DNA of 64,000 bases from Pinirhizobacter sp036499745 (GCF_036499745.1 NZ_DASYDG010000048.1:9083-73082), one strand, 5' to 3'. Shown: positions 7,626-16,251, numbered from the stretch's first letter. Numbers and translations are program-made. The notes: a model not told the origin generated them from the letters alone.

Positions 7626-8564
7626 ATGGCTGAGAGCGAAGATCAATCGAAAGGTTCGACCGGCGCCAGTCGAGGCCCGTCGTTCCCATATATCGACTTG
7701 GAAGAAGCCGTAGGACGTGTGCGGAAGTTTTTTAAAAGCGAGGGCCGGGCACCGGTCCCTGTAAGTTCGGCGGTGAAGACGTGGGGCTATTCGGAAAAGA
7801 GCAGTGGCGGTCGACAAACCGTAGCCACCCTGGTGCACTATGGACTGCTTAAAGACGAAGGTCTTGGGGAGTCACGACGCGTCTCGGTGAGCCAGCTTGC
7901 GCTGGATATCCTGCTGCACGACGAGCAATCGAAAGATTGGATTGCGGCTCTTAGAAAAGCTGCCCTAACCCCTAAGTTGTTTGACGAACTGGCTACGAAA
8001 TATGCCGCTGTAGGGTTGCCGTCTGATCACACGCTTAGGCACTATCTTGTATCTCAGAGAGATTTATCGTCGGGCGCGGCTGATTCAGTTGTCAAAAACC
8101 TGCGGGCATCGCTGGCCTTCGCTCGAATTGAAAGTTCAGGTAAAATTGAGACGGAAGTGGGCGTCAAAACGCCTTCTGCTGAAGAACTGGTCGAACGAAA
8201 CCCTGAAGTCGGCGATTTGATTCAGTGGGAAAGCGGAGGAGTTTTGCAATTCGACACCGCGCGGCGAGTACGAGCCGTCCAAGTCTTAGACGAAGAAAGA
8301 TGGGTGTTCGTTGAAGGTAGTACTACGGGAATTCCGATGACTGAAACCCTGGTGGAAGTCCGCGCAAAGAAGAGCGGAGCCGCACCGGAAATGCCATTGG
8401 TGGCGGAACCTCCGGTGGTCGCTGGGGAGCGCGAACTCCTTCGTGGACCCTTGTCTAAGGACACGGGCTACCGACTGCTTGTTCAAGGGGAGCTTGGCTC
8501 CAAGGAGCTGGGCAAATTGATTCGATTGCTTGAAGCCCAGCGCATGGTTCTCGACGACGAGTGA
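7626..8564 (+). CDS. Hypothetical protein, possible winged-helix N-terminus
   Basis: A 312-residue cytoplasmic protein I cannot name. Residues about 20-80 (FPYIDLEEAVGRVRKFF, then VSSAVKTWGYSEKSSGGRQT, then LVHYGLL and RRVSVSQLAL) look like a winged-helix DNA-binding domain with its recognition helix at SGGRQTVATLVHYG. The middle is charged and helical. A C-terminal block (about 270-312) reads RLLVQGELGSKELGKLIRLLEAQRMVL. The start ATG at 7626 is the first in the frame. It is the first gene of the accessory region and follows the structured RNA. Base composition is more mixed than in the core genes to the right. Confidence 0.75.
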   Translation: MAESEDQSKGSTGASRGPSFPYIDLEEAVGRVRKFFKSEGRAPVPVSSAVKTWGYSEKSSGGRQTVATLVHYGLLKDEGLGESRRVSVSQLALDILLHDEQSKDWIAALRKAALTPKLFDELATKYAAVGLPSDHTLRHYLVSQRDLSSGAADSVVKNLRASLAFARIESSGKIETEVGVKTPSAEELVERNPEVGDLIQWESGGVLQFDTARRVRAVQVLDEERWVFVEGSTTGIPMTETLVEVRAKKSGAAPEMPLVAEPPVVAGERELLRGPLSKDTGYRLLVQGELGSKELGKLIRLLEAQRMVLDDE

Positions 8565-9278
8565 TTGCAGCTACCTTGTCGCTAGATTGTTTCGGTGCAC
8601 GCCTATTGCTGATCATTTTCACGCGCGATTTTATGCGTGGCCTAGAGTAAAGGCCCTACATCTCTCTTCGGCACCCGAAGTTGTGCTCGAACCAGCGCTC
8701 GCTTCGGCCGTCGCCAAGTTGAAACCGGGCCTCGTCTGCACCGCAATCGTACCGGTTTGCAGGGCAGTCAAAGTGCCAGTCGGCCAACCTCGCGTTCGTC
8801 CGCGCAATTACCCAATCAGTCGCAGCTAAGTTCAGCTCCTGACCGGGTAATAAACGCCATTGACCATAGTTTGTGCGTTTGTACCTATGCCATTCCGTCC
8901 AGTGGCTAAAACACCATAGATGGGCATGCCTATACGCCATAGCTAGTGAGCGGCGCAATTTTCAGCAAATTCATGAATATGCCGAGGTACAAGTGAGGAT
9001 TCATCGTGGGTGGGTCACTGAGTATGGCGATTGGATATCGACGCGATTGACCGTTGGAATCGCTAGCGCGGAGGTCCAAGTGTCGGTTGCCACACGGTCC
9101 GAGCAGATTTTTGTAACCTGATGACGGGCGCGGCTCCGCAGTTGGTAGCAGACGCTGTGTATCAACTGGCATGCTGCAATGGGCGTATTCTTAACGCCGC
9201 TTACCGTGATCTAAAGGCCGTGACCGTCAATTAACGTTAGATCTCAGATGCGTTCGAGACAGGGCTGGGGGGCACAAG
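8565..9278. other. 714-base gap, no gene recognised
   Basis: Short open frames on both strands here look random in composition and have no ribosome sites or family motifs. A TTAACG...CGTTAGAT arrangement near 9190-9241 resembles the ends of an integron attC site, but the inner arms do not pair, so it is not called. I see no clear promoter except what must serve the DUF3800 gene. Confidence 0.5.
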
Positions 9279-10346
9279 CTGAAACTTTACTTTGACGAAT
9301 CCGGCAACACCGGCCTGGACCTCTTAAACGGCGAACAACCGGTCGCTGGGCTGGCCTCTACGTCGCTTACTGGTGAGCAAGCACAAGCGTTGCTGGCACC
9401 GTTGCTTCGATCGGGGCAACGCGAGGCTAAGTATAGTCGTTTAAAAGGTACGGACCGAGGGCAACGGGCCTTACTTGACCTTTTTTCATCCGATCTCATT
9501 GCGCCGGCAACGACCAAGGCAGTCGTCGCTGATAAGCGCTACTACTTGGTGGTGCATCTGGTCGACAAGATAGTCGAGCCGACGCTGTATGAGCGCGGTA
9601 TCGACCTCTATGCCGGCGACGCGCACGTCAACATGGCTCACATGTTCTATTACGCCGGGCCACATATTTTCCCGAACGGGCGATGGATTCTTTTTTTGGC
9701 GGCGTTATTAGCCGCGCTACGAAATCCTTCTCGAGCCGCATTCCAGCGCTACAATGACGTGCTTGACGAAGCTACAAGCCTGGCAGTAGGCGGTGAGTTT
9801 GGTTCCGAGGCGGCCGGCTTGTGGGCCACGCGGGGGCGGCTTGGCGAATTCATAACGGGCTATGACGATCTGTCCGTCTTCGATCCGATGCCTGATCTAT
9901 TCATCATGCTCGTCAACTTCTGGATGGCGGACTCCGCAGGCATGTTCGAGGTGACGCACGATATTTCGAAGCCGCTCCGTCGCAATGAAGCCTTCCTGCG
10001 TCTGATGATGACGCCTCTGACGAGCCGCCGGATCGGCTACGGGGATCGAACAACGGAGCTGCCCCTTCGCATCTCCGAATTGACCTTCGCCGACTCTGCG
10101 CAGCTTCCGCAAATCCAGTTGGCGGACCTGATTGCCGGCGCGGCTGTGGACCTGACGAACGCCATCGCTGGTTACCGCGCTATGACCCGCTATCACGACG
10201 CTCTGCTAGCGGGTCCTTTCAATCGTCTAATCATTGGCGCTCTGCTGCCAAGCAAAGATATCACGCGTAAGAACGATCCGATGGAAGGACAAGTGAGCCT
10301 TGTCGACGGCTCCGTAGCTTTTTTTCGCGAAGCGAGGTCAACGTAG
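9279..10346 (+). CDS. DUF3800 family protein (apparent CTG start)
   Basis: A 355-residue protein opening with LKLYFDESGNTG, the hallmark N-terminus of DUF3800, which normally begins MKLYFDESG. A second acidic signature, QIQLADLIAGA, lies near residue 285; the family is thought to have an RNase H-like fold with Asp residues in these motifs. No ATG, GTG or TTG falls where family alignment wants a start, but CTG at 9279 sits five bases after GGGGGG, so I begin there. The first ATG is at 9390 and would remove the DESGNTG motif. DUF3800 proteins are frequent in mobile and defence regions; their activity is unproven. Confidence 0.75.
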   Translation: MKLYFDESGNTGLDLLNGEQPVAGLASTSLTGEQAQALLAPLLRSGQREAKYSRLKGTDRGQRALLDLFSSDLIAPATTKAVVADKRYYLVVHLVDKIVEPTLYERGIDLYAGDAHVNMAHMFYYAGPHIFPNGRWILFLAALLAALRNPSRAAFQRYNDVLDEATSLAVGGEFGSEAAGLWATRGRLGEFITGYDDLSVFDPMPDLFIMLVNFWMADSAGMFEVTHDISKPLRRNEAFLRLMMTPLTSRRIGYGDRTTELPLRISELTFADSAQLPQIQLADLIAGAAVDLTNAIAGYRAMTRYHDALLAGPFNRLIIGALLPSKDITRKNDPMEGQVSLVDGSVAFFREARST

Positions 10347-10677
10347 CTTCGGCACCCGCGGAGCCCGTCAGCTCTTCGTTCTTTACAACGCGACTTGGCC
10401 CCCACGGACGAAACGGTTCGCCGGGTCGACGAGCAAGCAATCGGTAACTTGTGCCAGGTTTCTATCGTAGTGCCAGGTGCGAGCTACCTACACCTATGTG
10501 AGCCACGTCTGCCCAACCCGATGCTGGCAAGTAGCTTCAGCCAGGAAATATCGCCCGGCCGTCGAGTAGCGCTCATTCCATGGCCATGCGGGCGACCTCG
10601 GGGCCATCATGGCGCGCACCCTGGTGTCGTCCAGGCAGTCCCTTATGTGCATAATAGAAGCACAGAACGGGGGATGC
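10347..10677. other. 331-base gap, no gene recognised
   Basis: Between the DUF3800 gene and the GTPase gene I see no supported gene, repeat or terminator. The open frame at 10395-10871 overlaps the real GTPase start and lacks family features. The promoter of the GTPase operon is expected here but I could not pick -35 and -10 boxes with confidence. Confidence 0.5.
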
Positions 10678-11475
10678 ATGGACAAGCAATGGTGGGCGGA
10701 CTACCGAAAGGGAATCACCGCATCGACAAACTCGACAGGGGGAATTGTTGGGCTAGTAAGCCTTGGTATAACTGCAGCAAGCGCGGTGATTTCAATTCCT
10801 ATTGTAACTATTGGCGGCACGGTGTTTCTATGTGCATCGATTGTTTACGTGCTATCGACAGGATTACCTGAGAAAAAGCGCGACGCTTCGGATTGCTGTG
10901 GTGAGAAATTGGCATTGAGCGATCTCGATCGAATCAAGCTACCTGTCACCAGAGTGGCATTAATGGGCGCGTCCCGGGTCGGGAAAACCACGCTCATGGA
11001 CAACTTGAACGCAAAAGTTCCGGATGGCTCGAGAACGGATAGTCCCTATGCGATGATCGTTCAGCTCCCAGGCGCGTCAAAGAAATACATTGCAATCCTT
11101 GATGCCGCCGGACAACAGTTTTCTCAGCAGTTTCAGATCACCGATAGTGCAAACGCCCTTCTTATATTTGTTGATCATGCCGACAGCAACACCGAATCGA
11201 TGAAGCCCGAAAGGCTAATTGAACATTCTCAATTTCTTGAGCAACTGCGGCGGCATATAGTAAACAAAGGCCTGAGATCTCTGCGTGTACATATTCTCTT
11301 TAACAAGAAAGACCTTTGGAATAGCGGCCCTGATGCAGTCGATCTTCAATCCTGGTTTAGCGAGCAGATTAAGCTCTGGGACAACCTAACTAACAAGCCT
11401 GTCACAGCTAGTATTTTCAGTAACTGGAATACGCTCGATCAAACCCTGCTCACAAATACAATCTCCGGCTGGTAA
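10678..11475 (+). CDS. Membrane-anchored small GTPase (TRAFAC-like)
   Basis: A 265-residue protein with two hydrophobic segments near the N-terminus (about 20-40 and 42-63), then a cytoplasmic GTPase domain. G-motifs are visible: P-loop GASRVGKT (97-104), DAAGQ (142-146) as the DxxG motif, and NKKD (209-212) for guanine specificity. A single-domain, N-terminally anchored GTPase recalls eukaryotic SR-beta, but kinship is only inferred from shape. ATG 10678 follows ACGGGGGATGC; a longer frame start at 10609 has no ribosome site. Six bases separate it from the next gene, so they form an operon. Codon use is far more AT-rich than the surrounding core. Confidence 0.8.
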   Translation: MDKQWWADYRKGITASTNSTGGIVGLVSLGITAASAVISIPIVTIGGTVFLCASIVYVLSTGLPEKKRDASDCCGEKLALSDLDRIKLPVTRVALMGASRVGKTTLMDNLNAKVPDGSRTDSPYAMIVQLPGASKKYIAILDAAGQQFSQQFQITDSANALLIFVDHADSNTESMKPERLIEHSQFLEQLRRHIVNKGLRSLRVHILFNKKDLWNSGPDAVDLQSWFSEQIKLWDNLTNKPVTASIFSNWNTLDQTLLTNTISGW

Positions 11476-11480
11476 ATGTC

Positions 11481-12110
11481 ATGAGCAAATTCGACTCTCA
11501 CAATCCGCCCAGTCCCTATCACCCTGAGATGAGGCCGGAGCAAACAGAGGAGGTTACTGTGCTGAACTCGCCGGTATCTTTTGCCTTAATGGGCCCGATC
11601 GGGCCTCATCGAGGGGTCCTTGTGAGATCTAATGACTTAAATTTAGATCTCATTGGACTCGACCACGGTATATATGAAGCCAGTCATATCGCTGAGCATC
11701 GGCGGAATGTTTCATATCTTCAGATACTCCGAAGCGTCAGAAAGGAGACACGAGCAATGAAGGCGTACATTGTGCGCTCAACGCCAATAATTCATATAGC
11801 TTCTGAATCGACTATCGACCCTCGTGCATCCTATGTCAGTTTGGTTTGGCGCGGACTTTCGTCCCCTTCAGATATGTATGACGTGCAGCGAGCTCTCGAC
11901 CTAGTTGCGCTTGATCTCTACGGTGCTTTGCGCAGCTCCAGCAAGCAGGCCGTCGAATGGCAGATCGCCCCGTTAATATCGCTCTGCAAAGAAGCTACCG
12001 ATCGGAGACTGAGGCGAATAGATTCGCTACGGGCGAGTGTAATTCTCACAATGGTAGCGTATGCCGTCTTTCTCGTATCGGGCGCTGCTTACTTACTTTT
12101 AAAGAGGTGA
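11481..12110 (+). CDS. Hypothetical protein with C-terminal membrane helix, partner of the GTPase
   Basis: A 209-residue protein with no recognised domain. The N-terminal 30 residues are Pro-rich and polar; the middle has alternating strands (VSFALMGPIGPHRGVLVRS, then AYIVRSTPIIHIA and ASYVSLVWRGL). A single hydrophobic segment (about 187-206, VILTMVAYAVFLVSGAAYLL) ends in LKR, so the protein is probably tail-anchored in the inner membrane. The operon with the GTPase suggests the two act together at the membrane, perhaps as effector or regulator. Composition is AT-rich like its partner. Confidence 0.75.
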   Translation: MSKFDSHNPPSPYHPEMRPEQTEEVTVLNSPVSFALMGPIGPHRGVLVRSNDLNLDLIGLDHGIYEASHIAEHRRNVSYLQILRSVRKETRAMKAYIVRSTPIIHIASESTIDPRASYVSLVWRGLSSPSDMYDVQRALDLVALDLYGALRSSSKQAVEWQIAPLISLCKEATDRRLRRIDSLRASVILTMVAYAVFLVSGAAYLLLKR

Positions 12111-12207
12111 TGATTCTTAGATGCCCCGGCCGCACGGTAGTGCCCCTAAGCACGTGCAGCGATCACGAGGTGGTCAGCAGCACCAAGCTGCTCATAATCA
12201 CTCATTG

Positions 12208-12225
12208 TGTAGGAAAGCACCTACA
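12208..12225 (+). other. Small inverted repeat after the GTPase operon
   Basis: TGTAGG (12208-12213) pairs with CCTACA (12220-12225) around a six-base loop, followed by GCTTTAGG. It lies about 100 bases after the second gene of the GTPase operon. The stem is short and there is no true T run, so a terminator role is only possible. Confidence 0.3.
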
Positions 12226-12345
12226 GCTTTAGGCAGATAAAACGAGGGAGCGAAAAGCGCAGAATTCGCCATGGCGGGTGCACGACGGGGAGGCTCGGAC
12301 CCACTACCGGGGAATCTGTCCAGAGCAACGCGGCGAACTCGCCGC

Positions 12346-12773
12346 TTATTCTTCGCGCAACGGCTTCAGCACCGCATCCAATTCAGCCAGAAGATACGTC
12401 AGAAGATCTTCGTGACCCCGGCTAGCTGTGCGTCCGCGTCCCGCAAAGCCACTTCCAAATTCATGGCCGCCTTGCCCAAAGCTGCGTTGTTCTCAGCCCA
12501 AGCGATGGTCCCCACCTGGTGGGCGCGGAACTGCGCCTCCGTGAAGTCGCCCTCCGTCACTGAACGGACGAGGTTGACGCCACCGCCCTGGACGTCTCGC
12601 AAAAGTTCCTGCAATCCATACCGGCGGCCAATTTCAAGCCCGCTTTTTCCGTCGTCCTCGTATGTACGGACCACGTCCATACCGTGCTCGGCTGCGTACA
12701 GACGAATGGCTGCGGCCTGGTTCGCCGTAGAGTATTTTTGGTGGTCCGTGGACATACGCACATATTCGGCCAC
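12346..12773 (-). pseudogene. Serine recombinase (resolvase) remnant
   Basis: From a GTG at 12773 the frame reads VAEYVRMSTDHQKYS, then NQAAAIRLYAAEHGMDVV and TYEDDGKSGL, the N-terminal catalytic segment of a large serine recombinase (catalytic Ser in RMSTD). After about 60 residues (LLRDVQGG) the family sequence stops. The following 60 residues do not match the rest of a catalytic domain, and the frame ends at 12399. A shifted frame continues EDLLTYLLAELDAVLKPLREE to a TAA at 12346-12348. The gene has therefore lost most of its body and is frameshifted. It is evidence that the region was once mobile. Confidence 0.75.
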
Positions 12774-13342
12774 TTTAATAGGGCCAGCTGGCGCAGAGGT
12801 TTGAATTAAGATGCGGTGCTATAGGCACCTCGACTACAAAGTAATCCCCCAGAATGAGGACCGTACTCTTAGTCGCATTCGGTGCTGTGACGCAGTACGC
12901 AAATGGAGCCGTCTAGTCAATGGCGCCTCCAGTACGTAGCGGAAACCGACGTCGCCCGGGGGACGGCCATTGCGCCAACGATTCATTGTTAGGCCCGCAC
13001 TACGGCAGCGAAACGCGCCATGGATTGGTGTTCGGCAAATGGCCTAGCAAGTTTTACCGGACTCCGCCACTGCTGCCTTGTACTACAGCTTGCCGACGAC
13101 GAGCTTCCCGAGACGAAACACAGATCATGGAAAAGGAGTGAGCCCTGTCCATCCATTTCTATGAGGTAGCGTCGAGGCGCGGAGCACGAAAAGCAGCCGA
13201 CACAGCGCGCGCACTCTGACGAACTCGATGTCAACTTGAGCGACTCGAGGCGCCCATGTCACCGCCTGGCACGCCCGATGACATACTAGGGACGCAGTAA
13301 ACAGAAAACACCTTGATAGACAAGGGATTTTCGGAGGACTTC

Positions 13343-13365
13343 TGACGGAGAGGTGGGATTCGAAC
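13343..13365 (-). repeat. tRNA-Ser 3'-end fragment, probable attachment-site remnant
   Basis: Read on the minus strand this is GTTCGAATCCCACCTCTCCG followed by TCA, the T-loop, T-stem and acceptor 3' strand of a serine tRNA gene. Upstream bases (CAGCGC before GTTCGAAT) do not pair with the T-stem and no other tRNA arms are present, so it is not a gene. Such 3' fragments are left where elements integrate into tRNA genes. The intact tRNA-Ser is not in the window. Confidence 0.7.
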
Positions 13366-13624
13366 GCGCTGTGGCTACACGTACGCCTGACTTCAGTCCT
13401 GCCAGCGGTGGACAGTCATGATGGGCGTCGGTCAAGGTTTGGCGAAGCCGGCCAAACTATTGTGGATGGCGCACCACATTCGGTCAGACGACCGGCCAGG
13501 GTGAACCCAAGGGGTCGAATCGAACGGATTTCGCCGGTGTCGGCCCAAAGTAGTCGTCGAGTGTGCTTCTCTTGGCCCGGATCCGGCAAATTCGCGGGCT
13601 TCTGGACATGCCAAATCTAGAATC

Positions 13625-13656
13625 CCCATAGTTTCAGCGAGTGCTGAAACTATGGG
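13625..13656. repeat. Perfect 14-bp inverted repeat with GAGT loop
   Basis: CCCATAGTTTCAGC (13625-13638), loop GAGT, then GCTGAAACTATGGG (13643-13656), with no mismatch. No T run follows on either strand, so a terminator is unlikely. Position next to the tRNA fragment and 200 bases before ntrB suggests an element end, an attachment hairpin or a protein-binding dyad. Confidence 0.85.
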
Positions 13657-13859
13657 CCTCCGGGCACGACTATGGTGTGCGAAGCCTCCTTTGCAGGCGA
13701 TCGTGCAGACCTCTGATAACTTAACCCCCCGATTTAGCATCAGTAACGCTTCCGCGGTCGCCATAGTTGGGCTATAGCACTCCGACCGTGCTGTTTTGGC
13801 TACCAGCAGCGGCCACGAAATAACTTCCCAACCCTCTCCAAAATCCCTACATTGGTGCA

Positions 13860-14870
13860 ATGCACGCACCACCAGCGACCGAAATCGCCACCCTCATCAG
13901 CACCGGCCTGGCGGTCGTGGACCCCAGCCTCGCCGTCCGCTGGCTCAATCCCGCCATGGGCGAATGGCTCGGTGTAGGTACCCGTAGTGCCCTTGGCCAG
14001 AGGCTCGACGCCTTCGTCCGCGAACCCGCCCTGGCCCAACTGGCCGAGCGAGCCATGGCCGAGCGACAGGTGCTCCAGCTTCGCGGCGCCCATGTCGTGT
14101 TGGCCCGCGGCCGCCCGGTCACCGCCGACATCGCCCTTCAGCCGCTGGCAGAGGGCACCGTCCTTATAGAGGTGCACCCCCTGATCGGCGACATCGCCGA
14201 GCCGACGCCGCTGTCAGCCACCTTGCGGGGCTTCGCCCACGAGGTGAAGAACCCTCTGGCTGGTCTACGGGGAGCCGCACAGCTTTTGCAACGCCGCGTG
14301 GCCGAAGCAGACTTGAAGAACCTCGCTTCGCTGGTGATAGCTGAAGCGGACCGCCTATCCGCCCTGGCCGACCGCCTTCTACGCCACGGCGGCGTAGCCC
14401 GCGTCGCACCGGTAAACATCCACGAACTGCTCGAGCGGCTCGAAGTGCTGGTCACCTCCGAACCGTCCTCGCCGCGCATCCGCCACGACTACGACCCCAG
14501 CCTTCCCGATTCCTCCGGCGACTCCGATCGCCTGCTCCAGGTGTTGCTGAACCTGGCGCGCAACGCAGTGGAAGCAGGTGCCACCACGCTCATCTTCCGC
14601 ACACGCGTCGAACATGGCGTACGCCTGGGCGAACCGCACGCACGCAGCGCCTTGCGCATCGACGTGATCGACGACGGCCGCGGCGTACCCGACGCACTAC
14701 GCGACAACCTGTTTCAGCCGCTGGTATCCGGTCGCCCCGAGGGCACGGGCCTGGGGCTTGCGCTATCGCGCGAGATCGCTCGCGAGCATGGCGGCGAATT
14801 GCGCTTCGCCAGCGAACCTGGCGATACCGTGTTTTCCCTTTTTCTTCCGATGGAGAAGCCGCATGGCTGA
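13860..14870 (+). CDS. ntrB: Nitrogen regulation sensor histidine kinase NtrB
   Basis: A 336-residue soluble kinase. An N-terminal PAS domain (about 5-110; LAVVDPSLAVRWLNPAMGEWLG) is followed by the H-box FAHEVKNPLAGL with phosphorylated His127, N-box LLNLARNAVEA, G1 DDGRGVP and G2 GTGLGLALSREI. It is typical of NtrB/GlnL in length and lacks membrane segments. It is expected to phosphorylate NtrC when nitrogen is short and to be switched to phosphatase by PII. The stop overlaps the ntrC start by 8 bases, indicating translational coupling. No glnA is adjacent; the accessory region ends directly upstream. Confidence 0.93.
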   Translation: MHAPPATEIATLISTGLAVVDPSLAVRWLNPAMGEWLGVGTRSALGQRLDAFVREPALAQLAERAMAERQVLQLRGAHVVLARGRPVTADIALQPLAEGTVLIEVHPLIGDIAEPTPLSATLRGFAHEVKNPLAGLRGAAQLLQRRVAEADLKNLASLVIAEADRLSALADRLLRHGGVARVAPVNIHELLERLEVLVTSEPSSPRIRHDYDPSLPDSSGDSDRLLQVLLNLARNAVEAGATTLIFRTRVEHGVRLGEPHARSALRIDVIDDGRGVPDALRDNLFQPLVSGRPEGTGLGLALSREIAREHGGELRFASEPGDTVFSLFLPMEKPHG

Positions 14871-16251
14871 TGTATGGATCGCCGATGACGACCGCGGCGT
14901 CCGTTTCGTGCTGGCCGAGGCCCTGCGCGATGCCGGCCATACGGTGCGCGAGTTTGGTGACGCGAGCGCACTGCGCGACGCCCTTGCCGACGGCAAGCCC
15001 GCGCTCATTCTTACCGACGTACGCATGCCGGGCGAAGACGGCCTTAGCTTGCTGGCGGATCTCCACACCCGCGCCGTGGCACCGGTGATCGTGATGAGCG
15101 CCTTTACCGATGTCGCCACCACCGCCGCGGCGTACCGCGCGGGCGCCGCCGATTACGTCGCCAAGCCGTTCGACCTGGACCAGGCGGTGGAGGCGGTGGA
15201 GCGCGCCCTGGCTGCGGCCACCCCCAGTGAAGCGGTGGCACCGACCACCGTGGCGGCGCATGCGCTGCTGGGTGAGAGCGTGGCCATGCGTGAGGTGTTC
15301 CGCCTGATCGGCCGTATCGCCGCCAGCGATCTCAACGTGTTGATCACCGGTGAAACCGGCACCGGTAAGGAGTTGGTAGCCCGTGCGTTGCACGATGAAA
15401 GCGCGCGCCGCAACAAGCCGTTCGTGGCCCTGAATACCGCAGCCATTCCTTCGGAGTTGCTTGAAAGCGAACTCTTCGGCCATGAAGCGGGCGCCTTTAC
15501 CGGCGCGGCACGCCGGCATGCCGGCCGCTTCGAACAAGCCGAAGGCGGTACGCTTTTCCTCGACGAAATCGGCGACATGCCGCTGGCCCTGCAAACTCGC
15601 CTGCTGCGCGTGCTGGCAGGGGGTGAGTTCTATCGCGTAGGCGGCCGTGAGCTGATCCGCGGCAATGTACGCATCGTGGCGGCCACGCATCAGGATCTGG
15701 ATGCGCGAGTGGCCTCCGGGCATTTCCGTGCCGACCTCAAGCACCGCGTGGATGTGGTGCGCATCGAACTTCCCGCGCTGCGCCAGCGTCGCGCGGATAT
15801 TCCGCTGCTGGCGAAGCATTTCCTCGGCACAGCGGCCAACGAATTCAAGCTGCCGCCCAAGCGACTGTCGCGTGCGGCGCAAAAAATCATGGAGCAACGC
15901 GACTTCCCAGGTAACGTACGCGAGCTTGAAAACCTCTGCCGGCGACTGGCCGTGGTGGCACCAGGCAGCGAGATTCTTCCGGCGGACCTCGGCGCCGCCG
16001 GCGATCGCGATGCCTCGCCCAGCGACTGGACCGACGCCCTGCGCCGCTGGGCGGAAGCGGCGCTGTTGCATAATGAGCCGGAGATCCATGCCCGCGCCCG
16101 CGCGGCGTTGGACAAGACGCTGTTGCAGGCCGCGTTGGTTAGCAACGGCGGTCATCGCCAGCAGGCCGCGGCCTCGCTTGGTGTGGGCCGCAATACCCTC
16201 ACCCGCAAACTCGGTGCGTCCCGTGCGCGCCGCCCGAAGGACGCATCATGA
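14863..16251 (+). CDS. ntrC: Nitrogen regulation response regulator NtrC
   Basis: A 462-residue sigma-54 activator in three parts. The receiver (1-115) has phospho-acceptor Asp52 in LTDVRMPGEDG and Lys99 in VAKPFD. The AAA+ domain (about 133-365) has Walker A GETGTGKE (161-168), the sigma-54 loop GAFTGA (208-213), Walker B LFLDEIGD, and a sensor region NVRELENLCRR. The C-terminal Fis-type helix-turn-helix is RQQAAASLGVGRNTLTRKL. The start at 14863 gives the standard receiver N-terminus MADVWIADDD. It is co-transcribed with ntrB and activates nitrogen assimilation genes. Confidence 0.95.
   Translation: MADVWIADDDRGVRFVLAEALRDAGHTVREFGDASALRDALADGKPALILTDVRMPGEDGLSLLADLHTRAVAPVIVMSAFTDVATTAAAYRAGAADYVAKPFDLDQAVEAVERALAAATPSEAVAPTTVAAHALLGESVAMREVFRLIGRIAASDLNVLITGETGTGKELVARALHDESARRNKPFVALNTAAIPSELLESELFGHEAGAFTGAARRHAGRFEQAEGGTLFLDEIGDMPLALQTRLLRVLAGGEFYRVGGRELIRGNVRIVAATHQDLDARVASGHFRADLKHRVDVVRIELPALRQRRADIPLLAKHFLGTAANEFKLPPKRLSRAAQKIMEQRDFPGNVRELENLCRRLAVVAPGSEILPADLGAAGDRDASPSDWTDALRRWAEAALLHNEPEIHARARAALDKTLLQAALVSNGGHRQQAAASLGVGRNTLTRKLGASRARRPKDAS

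Larger units (their letters stand above)
12774..13859. other. 1.1-kb non-coding stretch at the right end of the accessory region
   Basis: No supported protein gene. Open frames here lack codon bias and ribosome sites. Two things stand out and are listed separately: a tRNA-Ser 3'-end fragment (13343-13365) and a perfect 14-bp hairpin (13625-13656). CGCCAACGATTCATTGTTAGGCC near 12974 has a GTTAGGC core like an integron site, but no partner core was found. Confidence 0.6.

Noticed and set aside
9189..9241. Integron attC-like ends (TCTTAACG ... CGTTAGA)
   Set aside because: Outer cores roughly pair, but the inner arms do not form the attC hairpin and there is no integrase or array of sites.
12971..12995. 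GTTAGGC core of a possible attC site
   Set aside because: No partner GCCTAAC core within the usual 60-140 bases, and no cassette-like gene beside it.
13855..13875. GTGCAATGCAC dyad over the ntrB start, considered as an NtrC or sigma-54 site
   Set aside because: It does not match the NtrC half-site spacing or the TGGC-N8-TTGC sigma-54 pattern well enough, and it covers the start codon.
14590..16155. A 521-residue open frame antisense to ntrC
   Set aside because: It is a GC-rich shadow: composition is Arg/Gln/His-heavy, there is no family motif, and the opposite strand encodes a complete NtrC.
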